Shown here in pieces: positions 35,227 to 44,960 of a stretch of DNA of 64,000 bases. Numbering within the stretch: the stretch's first letter is position 1; every line of letters begins with the position of its first letter. Position numbers and translations under genes: made by a program. The stretch is taken from NCBI RefSeq assembly GCF_007992435.1, contig NZ_BKAG01000016.1:62001-126000 (forward strand). The letters are read 5' to 3'. The notes beneath the pieces were generated by a model that was not told the DNA's origin, did not search any database, and saw only the letters and a program-made list of their open reading frames with translations. Origin of the DNA: Prosthecobacter gellanilyticus. GTDB lineage: Bacteria > Verrucomicrobiota > Verrucomicrobiia > Verrucomicrobiales > Verrucomicrobiaceae.

Positions 35227-36417
35227 TCAATCAGCTGGCTCCGTGCCATTCCTGCCAGCAACAGAAACCTCCGACATGACGGGACGCAGGAGGGCTTCCT
35301 GCCATTCCATCAGCGGGTTCTCCGTGGCCGGGTCGACAATGAGCTGCTCAAGGTCACTGCGTGAACCGAGCAGGCTGCCTTCGACATCAAGGCCGAGGGC
35401 GATCTCATCACGCTTCGTGCAGAGCTTGTCCACGGCATCGCGCTGGCTGTCGGTCATGCGGCTCTTCACGCGCTTCAGGCGCTGCGGCCATGAGGCCTGA
35501 CCTGCACGGAAGACAGCGGCGACAAGGTCATGAAACTCTTTCTTCCAGCGGGGGCGCCAGCCTCCGGGAGGATTCATCACGCCACCGAGCTCGAAGGCCT
35601 CCGCGTAGGAGACCATCTGCTTGTTCGACATGATGCGGTAGCATGGGATGTCACGCTCCTGGGCGATGCCCTCACGCCACTCCCACATGGCCTTCAAGAT
35701 GGCGAGGCCCTTGGCATTCAAGCGGCCGCTGCCCTGCACACGCCAGGGGTCTTCACGCGGTGCCATGCTGCGCTGCGCCACTTCCTTCTGAAGGGCTCCA
35801 CAGCTCTGCTCAAACCAGGACACGCGGTTCTTGGACCGCAGGATGGCCAGAAAATGATCCGCCACCTGGAGGAGGTAGCGCACATCATCCACGGCATAGG
35901 AAAGCATGTGCACTGGCAGCGGACGGCGGCTCCAGTCCGCCTTCTGCGGGGCCTTGCAGATGGTCAGGCCTAACACATTTTGCAAAAGAGCAGCCAGGCC
36001 GAACTGGCGTGCGCCGGCGAGACGGGCGGCAATCTGCGTGTCACGGATCATGCGCGGCTCCCAGTTGTAGGTCCGGCGCAGCATGGTCAGGTCATAGTCC
36101 GCGCCATGGAACCACAGCTCATAGCGGTCCAGCAGAGCCAGCAGCGGGCTGACATCGGCAATCGCCAGAGGATCCACCAGCGCGAAACGGCCACCACAGG
36201 CCACCTGCAGGAGGCAAAGTTTCTCGTGGTAGTGATGCAGGGAGTCCGCCTCGGTGTCCAGGCACACGCGGGTTTCGCCCGTGGCCTGGAGATGCGCCTC
36301 GCTGTCCTTCACCCACGTCTCAAGATGCTCCGGGGTGGAGATGAACTCGAAGTCTGCGACTGGCGTGACTTCCACACTTGGAGTTGGGCTGCTGATGACC
36401 TCGCTCATCGGATTCAC
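35227..36417 (-). CDS. rnd: Ribonuclease D-like exonuclease with HRDC domain
   Basis: 396 residues. The DEDD exonuclease signature is complete: VCLDTEADSL (Asp and Glu of Exo I), LWFHGADYDLTML (Exo II) and LSYAVDDVRYL (Exo III, Y-x3-D). An HRDC-type helical region follows (about 230-330). RNase D trims tRNA and other RNA 3' ends. The ATG overlaps the rho stop codon (ATGA), so it is translated together with rho, an RNA-processing pairing worth noting. Confidence 0.92.
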   Translation of the reverse strand: MNPMSEVISSPTPSVEVTPVADFEFISTPEHLETWVKDSEAHLQATGETRVCLDTEADSLHHYHEKLCLLQVACGGRFALVDPLAIADVSPLLALLDRYELWFHGADYDLTMLRRTYNWEPRMIRDTQIAARLAGARQFGLAALLQNVLGLTICKAPQKADWSRRPLPVHMLSYAVDDVRYLLQVADHFLAILRSKNRVSWFEQSCGALQKEVAQRSMAPREDPWRVQGSGRLNAKGLAILKAMWEWREGIAQERDIPCYRIMSNKQMVSYAEAFELGGVMNPPGGWRPRWKKEFHDLVAAVFRAGQASWPQRLKRVKSRMTDSQRDAVDKLCTKRDEIALGLDVEGSLLGSRSDLEQLIVDPATENPLMEWQEALLRPVMSEVSVAGRNGTEPAD

Positions 36418-37910
36418 TTCAAGCCGGTCAGCAGGATCTCGGCGTTGTTGCCGGTGCGGTTAATGTTACGGATGAGAAGCTCCAGGGCCTCCGTCGCAGG
36501 CACCTGGGCGAGCTGACGGCGGATGGCCATGATGCGGCGGAACTCATCGGGATGGTAAAGCAGGTCGTCCTTGCGGGTGCCGGACTTGAGCAGGTGGATG
36601 GCGGGGAAGATGCGGCGCTCGGCGATCTCGCGATCCAGCGTGGCCTCCATGTTGCCCGTGCCCTTGAACTCCTCAAAGATGACCTCGTCCATCTTGCTTT
36701 CCGTCTCGATGAGCGCGGAGGCGATGATGGTCAGGCTGCCGCCTTCTTCCACGTTACGTGCGGCACCAAAAAACTTCTTCGGCTTCACGAGCGCCTTGGT
36801 GTCCAGACCGCCGGATCCCGTGCGGCTGCCTTTGCCGCTGCCCATCATTGAATTGTAACCGCGGGCCAGACGTGTGAGGGAATCCAGCAGGATCACCACA
36901 TCTTTCCCCAGCTCGACCAGGCGGCAGGCGCGCTCGCGGACGAGCTCGGCAAGCTGGCAGTGGCGCTTCGGACTCTCGTCAAAGGTGCTGCTGTAGATCT
37001 CGCAGCCAGAGACGGACTCCTCGAAATCCGTGACTTCCTCAGGACGCTCGTCCAGCAGCAGGATGATCAGCGTGATCTCCTTGTGGTTATGCACGATGCA
37101 CTTGGCGATGTCCTTCAAGATCATGGTCTTGCCGGAGCGGGGCGAGGCATTGATCAAACCACGCTGGCCTTTGCCCAGCGGGGCCATGAGGTCCATGATG
37201 CGCGCGGACACCGGGCAGGGCTTCGGCGTTTCCAGAATGATGCGCTGCTTCGGGAAGGTGGCGGTCAGTTTGTCGAAATGAGTCGGCGACTGGTAGTTGT
37301 CGATCTCCAAGCCATCCACATGAGTGATGCGGTCGATCGCGAGGTACTTGTCCTTGTCCTTCGGCGCACGGGCGATGCCACGGATGCTGTTGCCAGGACG
37401 CAGGCCGAATTTGCGGACCAGGAAGAGGGGGATGAAGACATCCTCCGGCAGCGCATTGAAGCTGTATTTGGGATAACGGATCAGGCCGAAATTCTCCGTG
37501 CCGATCTCCAGCACACCTTCCACCAGCACCCGGGTGCGGTGGTCCGCCATCCAGGAAAGCACATCATAGATGAGCTGGTGCTTCGTGCGGGCGGCATTGA
37601 TCTTGTAATTCACGCTGGCAGCCAGTGCCTGAAGTTCGGCCAGGCTCATGTCATGGAGCGAGTTCAGCGAGATCTCGACCGGGAAAGGCGGCTCTGGTGG
37701 CGGTGAGGAAGGGCGCTCCTGCAGAGCTTCAGCACCAGGGGTATGGGTGGCGTTGCCAGCATCCTCTGAAACAGCGGCCCCCGAGCCTTCAGCCCCGGAA
37801 GTTACGGGAGAAGCAGCGGCCTCGTCTTGAGAGGAAGCGGGAGCGCTGCGGGAGCTGTCTGCGGTCGTTACGGACATCTCGGAGGGTGCGGGTTGGTCGG
37901 TGGGATTCAT
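36414..37910 (-). CDS. rho: Transcription termination factor Rho
   Basis: 498 residues. An N-terminal disordered Ser/Ala/Glu/Pro-rich extension (about 1-78) precedes the Rho_N helix ([17 protein letters not shown]), the RNA-binding cold-shock-like domain (about 125-205) and the RecA-like motor with Walker A ASPRSGKT (about 255-262), Walker [18 protein letters not shown], the Q-loop [16 protein letters not shown] and the R-loop/[17 protein letters not shown] end. Rho is a hexameric RNA helicase that ends transcription. The acidic N-terminal extension is longer than in E. coli, as in many high-GC bacteria. It sits in a coaE-rho-rnd operon with 4-bp overlaps. Confidence 0.96.
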   Translation of the reverse strand: MNPTDQPAPSEMSVTTADSSRSAPASSQDEAAASPVTSGAEGSGAAVSEDAGNATHTPGAEALQERPSSPPPEPPFPVEISLNSLHDMSLAELQALAASVNYKINAARTKHQLIYDVLSWMADHRTRVLVEGVLEIGTENFGLIRYPKYSFNALPEDVFIPLFLVRKFGLRPGNSIRGIARAPKDKDKYLAIDRITHVDGLEIDNYQSPTHFDKLTATFPKQRIILETPKPCPVSARIMDLMAPLGKGQRGLINASPRSGKTMILKDIAKCIVHNHKEITLIILLLDERPEEVTDFEESVSGCEIYSSTFDESPKRHCQLAELVRERACRLVELGKDVVILLDSLTRLARGYNSMMGSGKGSRTGSGGLDTKALVKPKKFFGAARNVEEGGSLTIIASALIETESKMDEVIFEEFKGTGNMEATLDREIAERRIFPAIHLLKSGTRKDDLLYHPDEFRRIMAIRRQLAQVPATEALELLIRNINRTGNNAEILLTGLK

Positions 37911-38515
37911 GCTTGCCTTAACTGTCTTGCCAGTGTCAGCGCCTGGGCCTCCAGGGCGGTCAGGTCACCTTCATTCCAGATGACCGTATCCGCTCTTTCG
38001 ACCTTGGCTTCGATGGGCCACTGAGACCTGAGAATGCGCTCGATCATTGCTTCATCGAGGCCTCGACGTTCCATCAACCGCCTGGCTTGCATCGTGCGGC
38101 TGGCAGCCACCACAATGATCAAGTCTGCTTCTACTGTGGCCCCTATTTCATAGTAAAGCGGCACCTCCGCAAGGAAAAGTTCAGCCCCCGCCTCCCGGGC
38201 GGCCTTCCGGCCGGTCTCCAGGTCCGCCAGCACGGCAGGATGGGTGATGCCCTCCAGCTTCAGACGGGCTTTCTCATCCTGGAAGACAATCTCGCGCAAA
38301 GCAGCGCGGTTGACTTCCTGCCCGCTTTCAGCGGCCGTGAGCACCTGCGGCCCAAAAGCCTTGAGGAGAGCCGCCTGGACGGCCGGAAGCTGCAAAATGC
38401 GGGCCACGGATTCATCCGAGGAAAAGCGGCTGGTTCCAGGGACCAAAGCGCACAGTTTTTCCGTGAGAGTGCTTTTCCCACAGCCGACACCACCAGTGAC
38501 AATCCAGGAGATCAT
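37907..38515 (-). CDS. coaE: Dephospho-CoA kinase
   Basis: 202 residues from ATG 38515 (MISWIVTGGVGCGKSTL); an upstream TTG is less likely. P-loop GGVGCGKST, FSSDESVARIL (dephospho-CoA region), LEGITHPAVL and EVPLYYEIG, then a nucleotide-binding LMERRGLDEAMIERILRSQWP segment. It carries out the last step of coenzyme A synthesis. First gene of the coaE-rho-rnd operon, overlapping rho by ATGA. Confidence 0.94.
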   Translation of the reverse strand: MISWIVTGGVGCGKSTLTEKLCALVPGTSRFSSDESVARILQLPAVQAALLKAFGPQVLTAAESGQEVNRAALREIVFQDEKARLKLEGITHPAVLADLETGRKAAREAGAELFLAEVPLYYEIGATVEADLIIVVAASRTMQARRLMERRGLDEAMIERILRSQWPIEAKVERADTVIWNEGDLTALEAQALTLARQLRQA

Positions 38516-38518
38516 ATC

Positions 38519-38556
38519 CAAAAAAAAGAAGGCAGGAGATTTGCATCTCCTGCCTC
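38519..38556 (-). terminator. Rho-independent terminator of the pilus-like operon
   Basis: Perfect 10-bp stem ggcaggagat / atctcctgcc around ttgc (38531-38554), 27 bp after the secretin stop codon at 38581. On the minus strand the hairpin is followed by a long T-run. It separates the pilus locus from coaE. Confidence 0.9.
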
Positions 38557-38580
38557 CAAGTGAAGCGGTTTTGTCAGGGA

Positions 38581-41088
38581 TCAGTTACCACCGACGGAAG
38601 GCAGCAGCGTTGGATCAGCACCGTCTGTTGGAGCCACCACAGTCGTCTGCTTGATGCGCTGGCCAGCAGGGTCGATGAGCGTCGCGGTGACGAAGATCAT
38701 GAGGTTGCGCTTGAAGTGGTCTTCCACTTCGGAGCGGAACAGACGGCCGAGGATCGGCACGTCACCCAGCACGGGGAGCTTGTCTTCCACGTCCTGCACG
38801 TCTTCGCGGATCAGACCACCGAGAGCGACGGTCTGACCGTCCCACACCGTCACCGAGGTCTTCACCTTGCGGGTGGAGAAGATCGGCTGGTTGATGACGT
38901 TCGGCGTCAGTTCCACGCGGGAGGCTGGCTGAAGGATACCACCGATGAAGCTGGCTGGAGTCACGCTGTAGATCGGGCTGCCGTAGTTCACGAAGCCATC
39001 GAATTCGGTGACTTCAGGAAGCAGGTTGAGATCAATCGAACCGTTTTCACCGATGACAGGGTCAACTTCCATGCGAACACCCACAGGGCGCATTTCGAAG
39101 GCTGTCGGAGTCGTGGGAGTCACAGGAATAGCTGTGGCACCACCACCGTTGATACCACCACCCGTGTTACCGCCGCCGACGTTGGTCGGGATCTGTGGTG
39201 GATCGAACTCCGTTGGATAGATGAATTCGCGAATCACTTCCACGGTGGCCTGTTGACCGCCCTTGGTGGTGACGCTCGGAGCGCTCATGAGGTCCACGCC
39301 CTTCTTCTGAGCCAGCGCACGGATCACAACGCCGAACTGAGGATCGGTGAAGATACCAGCGACGGAGAGGATGCCAGGAGCGACGGTGTCAGCCGTGGCG
39401 TCCACAGGAGTGAACAGGGAGTCGATGCTGTCACCGCGGATGGCACGGGTGCCAGTGCGCAGACCGCGGGTCACAGGAGACACTGCACCGCCAGTGACCA
39501 GATCGGCCACGCTGCCAGAGTAGGTCACACGACCACCCCAGTTACCATTAGTGCCGCCGCCGACGACGACGTTGTCAGCCGTCATGCCGAGGCCGCCAAG
39601 GAGCCAGTCGAAGCCGAGTTCGTCGGTGTTCTTCTGGGTCACTTCCACGAACTTGGTTGTGATGTAGACCTGCTTGGTGACCTGATCCTGGATGGACTCC
39701 ACAAAGGACTCCACAAGGTCAAGGTTAGGCTGGGTGTTCTTGACGATGAGCTGGGAGGTCACCTTGTTGAACACAGCCGTGGCACCTTCAGGGAACGGAA
39801 TGCCCTGGCCTTTCAAGATGTCGAGAGCACTCTGGCGGCTGATGAGGCCAGAAACACCTGCGGCAGGAGCACCGCCAGCTGCAAACGGATCGGCAGGAGC
39901 TGCAGCAGGGGCGGCATCGCCTGTGCTATTACCCATGGTTCCGAAATCCGGCGGCACTTTGTAGATGCGGGTGAACTGCTCAGTGGTCGTCTCAGTGACT
40001 GGGACGATCAGCACGGCGAAGGGCTCAACCTTGAACTTCATGCCAGCGAGCTCAGTCACGTAACGGAGGGCTTCCGTCATCGGGACATCCTTCAGGTCGA
40101 GGCTGATGGAAGCCGTTGGTGCGTCAGCACCAGCCTTCAAGATGATGTTCACGCCTTTGCGGGCAGGGTCGGTCTCAAACACGTCCAGATCGCGGCTCTT
40201 CACGCGGAGGAACTCCACGGCTTCCTCGATGCTGGCGCCCGAGAACTGAACCTGCGGGAAGACGATCTTCTGCATCTTCTGGCTCAGATAGACAGTCGGG
40301 GCCTTGTTTCCGCCGCCTGAGCTTTCCATCTGCAGGCCCTTGACGGCTGGCTTGTGCTCCCACGCCTCATTCACCATGTTCAGCATGCGGGCACGCTGGT
40401 GGTCATAAGAGCTCTTGAAATAGTCACCGCGCTTGCGCTCGGCCAGCTCCATGCCACGGCGGGCAGCGGAGTTGTAAGGGTCGATGCGAAGGACGTCCTC
40501 GTAGGTTTCGAGGGCTTTGTCATAGTCACCGATTTCAACGGCGCTAGCGCCGACGAAAAGGCCCTGCTTCACCTTGCCCACGTTTTCCACGTGCTCAGCG
40601 GTGAGAGCTGGCGGCCAGCGATCTGGATCATCCAGCTGGGCGATGAAGATCAGAGCCTTCTTGTGACCAGGGACAGAGGCCAGAGCCTCGGCCAGCAGTT
40701 CACGGGCCTTCACATAGTCGCCCTTGGCAGCCTTCTCACGAGCGACCACGACAGCGCAGTCAGCAAACTTGAGGTTGGCGAGATCGCGCCAGTCTTGAAT
40801 GAACGGAGCGTTCGGAAGCTGGTCAAAGATTTCCTTGGCAGCACGATACTGGGCCAAAGCACCCTCATGATCACCCTGGGCAAAGAGCTCGTCACCACGT
40901 TCCATGGCTTTCTGTGCATCCTGGATGCGGGCCAAGCGGCGGGCAATTTCGCGCTCGGCAATGCCAGGGACGCTACCAGCGCCGGCACCGCCTTCGCCTG
41001 CGTAAACGTGCAGGTTCGCCATTGGAAGGGCGGTCGCTGCAACCATCAGTGCAATTGGGTGTTTAGTCATTCGTGAAATCTGGGACAT
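38581..41088 (-). CDS. Secretin, Amuc_1098-type pilus outer-membrane protein (PilQ-like)
   Basis: 835 residues; a signal peptide (MTKHPIALMVAATALPMANLHVYA) follows six extra residues. The region from about 55 to 250 is a tetratricopeptide-like stretch (ERGDELFAQGDHEGALAQYRAAK shortened). N0/N1-type domains follow (VPMTEALRYVTELAGMKF) and the secretin core ends with LMSAPSVTTKGGQQATVEVIREFIYPTEF and LPVLGDVPILGRLFRSE, the classic secretin signature. It forms the outer-membrane pore of a type IV pilus-like or type II-like machine. It is the last gene of the five-gene locus whose members match the Amuc_1098-1102 families. Confidence 0.92.
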   Translation of the reverse strand: MSQISRMTKHPIALMVAATALPMANLHVYAGEGGAGAGSVPGIAEREIARRLARIQDAQKAMERGDELFAQGDHEGALAQYRAAKEIFDQLPNAPFIQDWRDLANLKFADCAVVVAREKAAKGDYVKARELLAEALASVPGHKKALIFIAQLDDPDRWPPALTAEHVENVGKVKQGLFVGASAVEIGDYDKALETYEDVLRIDPYNSAARRGMELAERKRGDYFKSSYDHQRARMLNMVNEAWEHKPAVKGLQMESSGGGNKAPTVYLSQKMQKIVFPQVQFSGASIEEAVEFLRVKSRDLDVFETDPARKGVNIILKAGADAPTASISLDLKDVPMTEALRYVTELAGMKFKVEPFAVLIVPVTETTTEQFTRIYKVPPDFGTMGNSTGDAAPAAAPADPFAAGGAPAAGVSGLISRQSALDILKGQGIPFPEGATAVFNKVTSQLIVKNTQPNLDLVESFVESIQDQVTKQVYITTKFVEVTQKNTDELGFDWLLGGLGMTADNVVVGGGTNGNWGGRVTYSGSVADLVTGGAVSPVTRGLRTGTRAIRGDSIDSLFTPVDATADTVAPGILSVAGIFTDPQFGVVIRALAQKKGVDLMSAPSVTTKGGQQATVEVIREFIYPTEFDPPQIPTNVGGGNTGGGINGGGATAIPVTPTTPTAFEMRPVGVRMEVDPVIGENGSIDLNLLPEVTEFDGFVNYGSPIYSVTPASFIGGILQPASRVELTPNVINQPIFSTRKVKTSVTVWDGQTVALGGLIREDVQDVEDKLPVLGDVPILGRLFRSEVEDHFKRNLMIFVTATLIDPAGQRIKQTTVVAPTDGADPTLLPSVGGN

Positions 41089-41184
41089 AAGAGAGGTCAG
41101 GAGAGAGAAATTTGGCCGGGAATGGGCGTGTTTATCAGGTTTAAGTGAAATATGGCGAGATGTTTTTTCTCTTTTGGTGCGTTT

Positions 41185-42156
41185 TTAGCCTTTTTTGACC
41201 GTAAGGGGTTCGCCTTTCGTTTGAGTGCCGTCGACAGGGACGATGGTCGCCTGATTTTCTTCGATGGAGAGCACCTTGAAAGTCACGCCAAGGCCCGGAA
41301 TCTGGAAGGTTTCACCTTCACGCACCTTGCGCACTTCTGGCGTGCCGATGCGGAACTCGAACTCAGCTTCGTAGTCAGCCAGATTGGTCTCCTTGCCCTT
41401 GATCAAAACGAACTCACGCTTGGTGGAGATGTCCAGGCACTTCAGCTCGGACACGTCAGTCTCCAGACCGGTGGTGGGGTTCTTATCCGTCTTCTGAGCG
41501 AACTCCAGCGCCTTGAAGCGGGCAGGACCTGTCCTGTCGAAGCCGAACTCATCACCAGGAGAGACGAACTTGCTGGCCTTGGGATCAGGCTTCATGCGCT
41601 GCACCTGGTAGGGCGGCGAGCTGCTGTTCAGCTTGATGATGTAGTCATGCGTGATGCGTGACTTCAGGAAGAGCTTCTGCGTCACCGGTGGGTGAGAGGC
41701 GGCATCACGCGGATCGGTCTTTTGCTCGAACTCCTCCAGATTGTTAAAGCCGTCATTGTCCGGGTCAAGATCGCCGATGTTGGGGGACTCGATGCTCGGC
41801 AGGTCATTCTTCACCAGGTACTCGTTCGTCATGGGCGGACGAAGCACCGGATCAGCCACCTGCAGGTCGAAGAGCTGGTCACCCTTTTGCAGCAACAGCA
41901 CCGACTTGTTCAGGGGCACTGGCTTGCCGTTGATGACAGGGGAAACCCAGGTGACCTTTTCCTGCAAGCGCTGGAGGATCATCTTCACGCCGTCCGTGGG
42001 AGGCGGGTTCATGTTGCTCTTGGGCGCCACGGTCTTGAGAGCCAGCCGGTCAGACAGGCTCTGGCTGTCATAGATCGTGTAACCCACGGCGCCAAACGCC
42101 AGCAACGCCGCCAGGATCAGGATCGTTTTTTCGTAATTGCCGTTCTTTTTCTGCAT
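41185..42156 (-). CDS. Amuc_1099-type pilus-like system protein
   Basis: 323 residues. A single N-terminal membrane helix (TILILAALLAFGAVGYTIY) is followed by a periplasmic part with a calcium-binding-like DLDPDNDGFNNLEEFEQKTDP segment (a thrombospondin type 3/EF-hand-like loop) and a beta-rich C-terminus ending IVPVDGTQTKGE. The order and size fit the second member of the Akkermansia-type pilus locus. Its exact role is unknown; it may be the inner-membrane partner linking the PilM/N/O-like parts to the secretin, as PilP does elsewhere. Confidence 0.85.
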   Translation of the reverse strand: MQKKNGNYEKTILILAALLAFGAVGYTIYDSQSLSDRLALKTVAPKSNMNPPPTDGVKMILQRLQEKVTWVSPVINGKPVPLNKSVLLLQKGDQLFDLQVADPVLRPPMTNEYLVKNDLPSIESPNIGDLDPDNDGFNNLEEFEQKTDPRDAASHPPVTQKLFLKSRITHDYIIKLNSSSPPYQVQRMKPDPKASKFVSPGDEFGFDRTGPARFKALEFAQKTDKNPTTGLETDVSELKCLDISTKREFVLIKGKETNLADYEAEFEFRIGTPEVRKVREGETFQIPGLGVTFKVLSIEENQATIVPVDGTQTKGEPLTVKKG

Positions 42157-42184
42157 GGTCTGGAAAGGGGGGAAGAGTTCAGAC

Positions 42185-43171
42185 TCAGTGACCGGCTGCA
42201 GCGGTCTGCGGGTTCAGGAATTTGACGAGATCAATCTCGATGTAAGCGCGGAGAGTCTCACGACCCAGCACCACCATGGAGTCAACAGGAGCCGGCTGGA
42301 TGCCTACAGGAGCAGGCTTCGCAGCAGCGCCGTCAGCACCAGGGGCGGGAGCTGCACCTTCCTCAGGCGCAGCGGCGGGTGTCAGGGCTGTCCGCACCGG
42401 GCCTACCTGCACTTCATTCTCGATGCGCACCAGACGGGCCACCGTGAAGAAGGGCATGTCAGAAGGGCTGGTCAGACCGCTGAGCAGAGCCTGGAGACCA
42501 GCCTGATCTGTGCGGACGGTGAGACGGACCTGACGACGCTCCGTGATGCTCACGGGAGCTGCGGCAGCTTGTCTCTGCTGGCCTTTGGCATTGCCTTTGG
42601 GCCTGGCAGCCGGCTGCGGCCTTGCGGGTTGATCACCCTTCTCGGAGGCCAGCAACGAGCGATCCAGCATGTCCACCGTGCGGATGCCGCTCTTCAGCGC
42701 CAGACGGACGATGGAGTCCACGGAATCCAGGTAGGTGGAGAGCTCTGCGGCGACCTGGTCATTCTTTGGCAGTTCGCTGGTATATTGATCAAAGCCGAGA
42801 TTGAACTCAGCGGGAAGATGCCCGGAGCCATCTTTCTTGATCTCAGCCACCTTGGTCTTCAGCTTGGCTTGAAAATCGGTGTTGGTTGTCGGCTTGTCAT
42901 CAGGCTGCAATTTATACAGCACCAAGGAAAGCTGGCCGACAGCCTTTTCATAATCACCCACCAATGCCTGTTTCTGGGCCAGATTTTCCGGCGTGGGAGC
43001 CAGGCTGGCGCTCTTCAGGTTGGCAAGGCTTGTGTTGACGGAGTCAAACTGCTCCTGGGAGGCAGAAGCTGCCGACCAGGTGTTGAAAAGAACGACGCCG
43101 AGTCCCACCACTCCGGCCCCTGTGAGGCCGAGGATGGCGGCTGGCACTTTGTTGTCTTGGATCCAGCTCAT
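42185..43171 (-). CDS. Amuc_1100-type pilus-like protein (PilO-like)
   Basis: 328 residues (Amuc_1100 itself is 317). The N-terminus MSWIQDNKVPAAILGLTGAG carries one membrane helix and is followed by a long coiled-coil (about 35-110), then two alpha/beta modules separated by an Arg/Pro/Ala-rich linker, the last ending in VLGRETLRAYIEIDLVKFLNP. This layout is that of PilO/GspM-like proteins and matches Amuc_1100, the Akkermansia surface protein reported to activate TLR2. Here it is in a bacterium not expected to live in the gut, so its ancestral job must be mechanical. Starts 4 bp after the gene upstream. Confidence 0.88.
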   Translation of the reverse strand: MSWIQDNKVPAAILGLTGAGVVGLGVVLFNTWSAASASQEQFDSVNTSLANLKSASLAPTPENLAQKQALVGDYEKAVGQLSLVLYKLQPDDKPTTNTDFQAKLKTKVAEIKKDGSGHLPAEFNLGFDQYTSELPKNDQVAAELSTYLDSVDSIVRLALKSGIRTVDMLDRSLLASEKGDQPARPQPAARPKGNAKGQQRQAAAAPVSITERRQVRLTVRTDQAGLQALLSGLTSPSDMPFFTVARLVRIENEVQVGPVRTALTPAAAPEEGAAPAPGADGAAAKPAPVGIQPAPVDSMVVLGRETLRAYIEIDLVKFLNPQTAAAGH

Positions 43172-43175
43172 TAGG

Positions 43176-44909
43176 TCAATCTCTGAATTTCATGGGCTGC
43201 TTGAGGGGCAGCGTGATGTTGAAAGTGTAGGCGTAACGGTCTTCCTCAATACCGCTCTGAGCACTGACGTACTCAGCGTTCTTGGCCTCGAAGTTCTCGA
43301 TCGCAAACCAGGGCAGTTTGGCGAGGGCGGCCGCGTATTTGTACACGATCTGCTCACCCTGGTCGTTTTTGCGATACAGTCCCTGGATCTTGATGGAATA
43401 GACCGGCTCGGTTCCTGCCGCCGCCTCGTCCTTCTTCTCGGACTTGGCCTCCTGTCCCACCAAGGAAGGTGTGATGGACTGGCCATTCTTGAGTGGCTCG
43501 ACGACTGTCAGCCAGATCATGTCGTTTTCGAACACCCTGTTGAGGTCGGTCAAAAGACGAACCCAATAGGAGCGCTCTGCCACGGCCTGCTCAAGCTGGG
43601 AGCTGAGAGCCGCATACTGAGTCTGTTTGGCATCCAGCGCAGCGATCTGGGAACCGATGCCTTGCAGCTTCTGGTTCTCCACATTCATCGTGGCCAGGCG
43701 TTCCTGGATGACACGATCCGTGTTTTGATAGTAGACAATGCCAGCGCCAAGAGCACCCCAGGCAACCAAGGCGGCGAGCAGCAGCGCCGGTGTCCGGCGG
43801 GCGGCATCACGGGCATTGGCCACGGGTGTGGGGACGAGTTCCACCTCACTCGGCGAGCCGCCGGAGGAGCGGAGGGCCAGACCCACAAGTTCACCCAGGA
43901 AGGGGGAGTCAGCATGGGCGACGTCAGACTTCAGGCTGCGATCCACCTGCACGCCGCGAAGAGGATTGAAGATCTCGACCGGAGTCTTGAGCTTCTCTTC
44001 GAGGAAGGAGGCCATGTTGCCGAGCAGCGCACCACCACCGGTGATGAAAACACGCTTTGGCTGGGAACCGCCCTGCTGGCTGCGGTAGGCCGTGATACGG
44101 CGCATGACCTGCGTGTGCAGATTGCTCGCGGCATTGCGGATGACCTTGGAAAGCGCGGCGATCTCTGGATCAGCATGATCCTGGACAGCCCCGCCAGGAG
44201 CCACGAAGCCGCGAGCGCATTTCTGTGCCTCGGCATCGCTGAAGCTGATGTTGAACTCCTTGGAAACCGCAGAGGTGATGGAAGCTCCACCCACCAGGAA
44301 GTTGGCGATGAAGAAGCGGCCCTGCTCCACGAAAACGAGGTTGGTCGAACGAGCGCCGAGATCGATCAGCACGGCGGGCTCATCAACATCCGGATAGCTG
44401 TAGCGGAAGGCATTGTAGAGGGCGAGCGGAGCCACATCCACACCGCTGGTGGAGACCTTGGCGGACACCACCTGCTCATGGATTTCATTCAAGGCATCCG
44501 ACTTCATGGCCACGATGACCACTTCCGTCTCACCGCTGCCTTCGCTGGCAAATTCATAATCCCAGACCACTTCATTGATCGGGAATGGCACGTTCTGGCG
44601 GGCCTCGAACTCGACGATCTGCGCCACGCGATCTCCCTGCACGGGAGGCAGTTTCACGAAGCGGTTGAAGACCGTATGACCGGCCACGGAGAACCAGACG
44701 GCGGAATTTTTGATCTTGAGACGTTCCACCAGCTCCTGAAGTCCGATCTTGAGCTGAGGAATGCGGGTGGCGTCCACAGTGGGATCCCCCGGCATGTCCA
44801 CGAACTCATAACGCTTCAAAACGAGGTCGCCCCCGGATCGGGAAAAAATGGCTCCTGAGAGACGCTGGGAACCCAGGTTCAGGACCGCGATGCTTTTGCT
44901 GTCTGCCAT
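43176..44909 (-). CDS. PilM-PilN-like fusion, Amuc_1101 type
   Basis: 577 residues. Residues 1-345 are an actin-like PilM fold: VLNLGSQRLSGAIF, FSVAGHTVFNRFVKLPP, FEARQNVPFPINEVVWDYEF, VLIDLGARSTNLVFVEQG and FITGGGALLGNMASFLEEKL. A membrane helix (about 374-394) and a coiled coil with a PilN-like beta domain follow (RSYWVRLLTDLNRVFENDMIWL). PilM and PilN are usually separate proteins; here one chain joins the cytoplasmic ATPase-like ring to the inner-membrane part. Member of the Amuc_1098-1102-type locus. Confidence 0.9.
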   Translation of the reverse strand: MADSKSIAVLNLGSQRLSGAIFSRSGGDLVLKRYEFVDMPGDPTVDATRIPQLKIGLQELVERLKIKNSAVWFSVAGHTVFNRFVKLPPVQGDRVAQIVEFEARQNVPFPINEVVWDYEFASEGSGETEVVIVAMKSDALNEIHEQVVSAKVSTSGVDVAPLALYNAFRYSYPDVDEPAVLIDLGARSTNLVFVEQGRFFIANFLVGGASITSAVSKEFNISFSDAEAQKCARGFVAPGGAVQDHADPEIAALSKVIRNAASNLHTQVMRRITAYRSQQGGSQPKRVFITGGGALLGNMASFLEEKLKTPVEIFNPLRGVQVDRSLKSDVAHADSPFLGELVGLALRSSGGSPSEVELVPTPVANARDAARRTPALLLAALVAWGALGAGIVYYQNTDRVIQERLATMNVENQKLQGIGSQIAALDAKQTQYAALSSQLEQAVAERSYWVRLLTDLNRVFENDMIWLTVVEPLKNGQSITPSLVGQEAKSEKKDEAAAGTEPVYSIKIQGLYRKNDQGEQIVYKYAAALAKLPWFAIENFEAKNAEYVSAQSGIEEDRYAYTFNITLPLKQPMKFRD

Positions 44910-44960
44910 GCTAAAAAGTGGGTTGAGGCCTTGCTTGGAAGTGAATCCGGCCGCTCCTGA

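Noticed and set aside
38560-40320. 586-codon open frame on the plus strand
   Set aside because: Antisense to the secretin gene; the translation is His/Asp/Glu-rich without any recognisable domain.
42993-44858. 621-codon open frame on the plus strand
   Set aside because: Antisense to the PilM-like gene, with no family resemblance.
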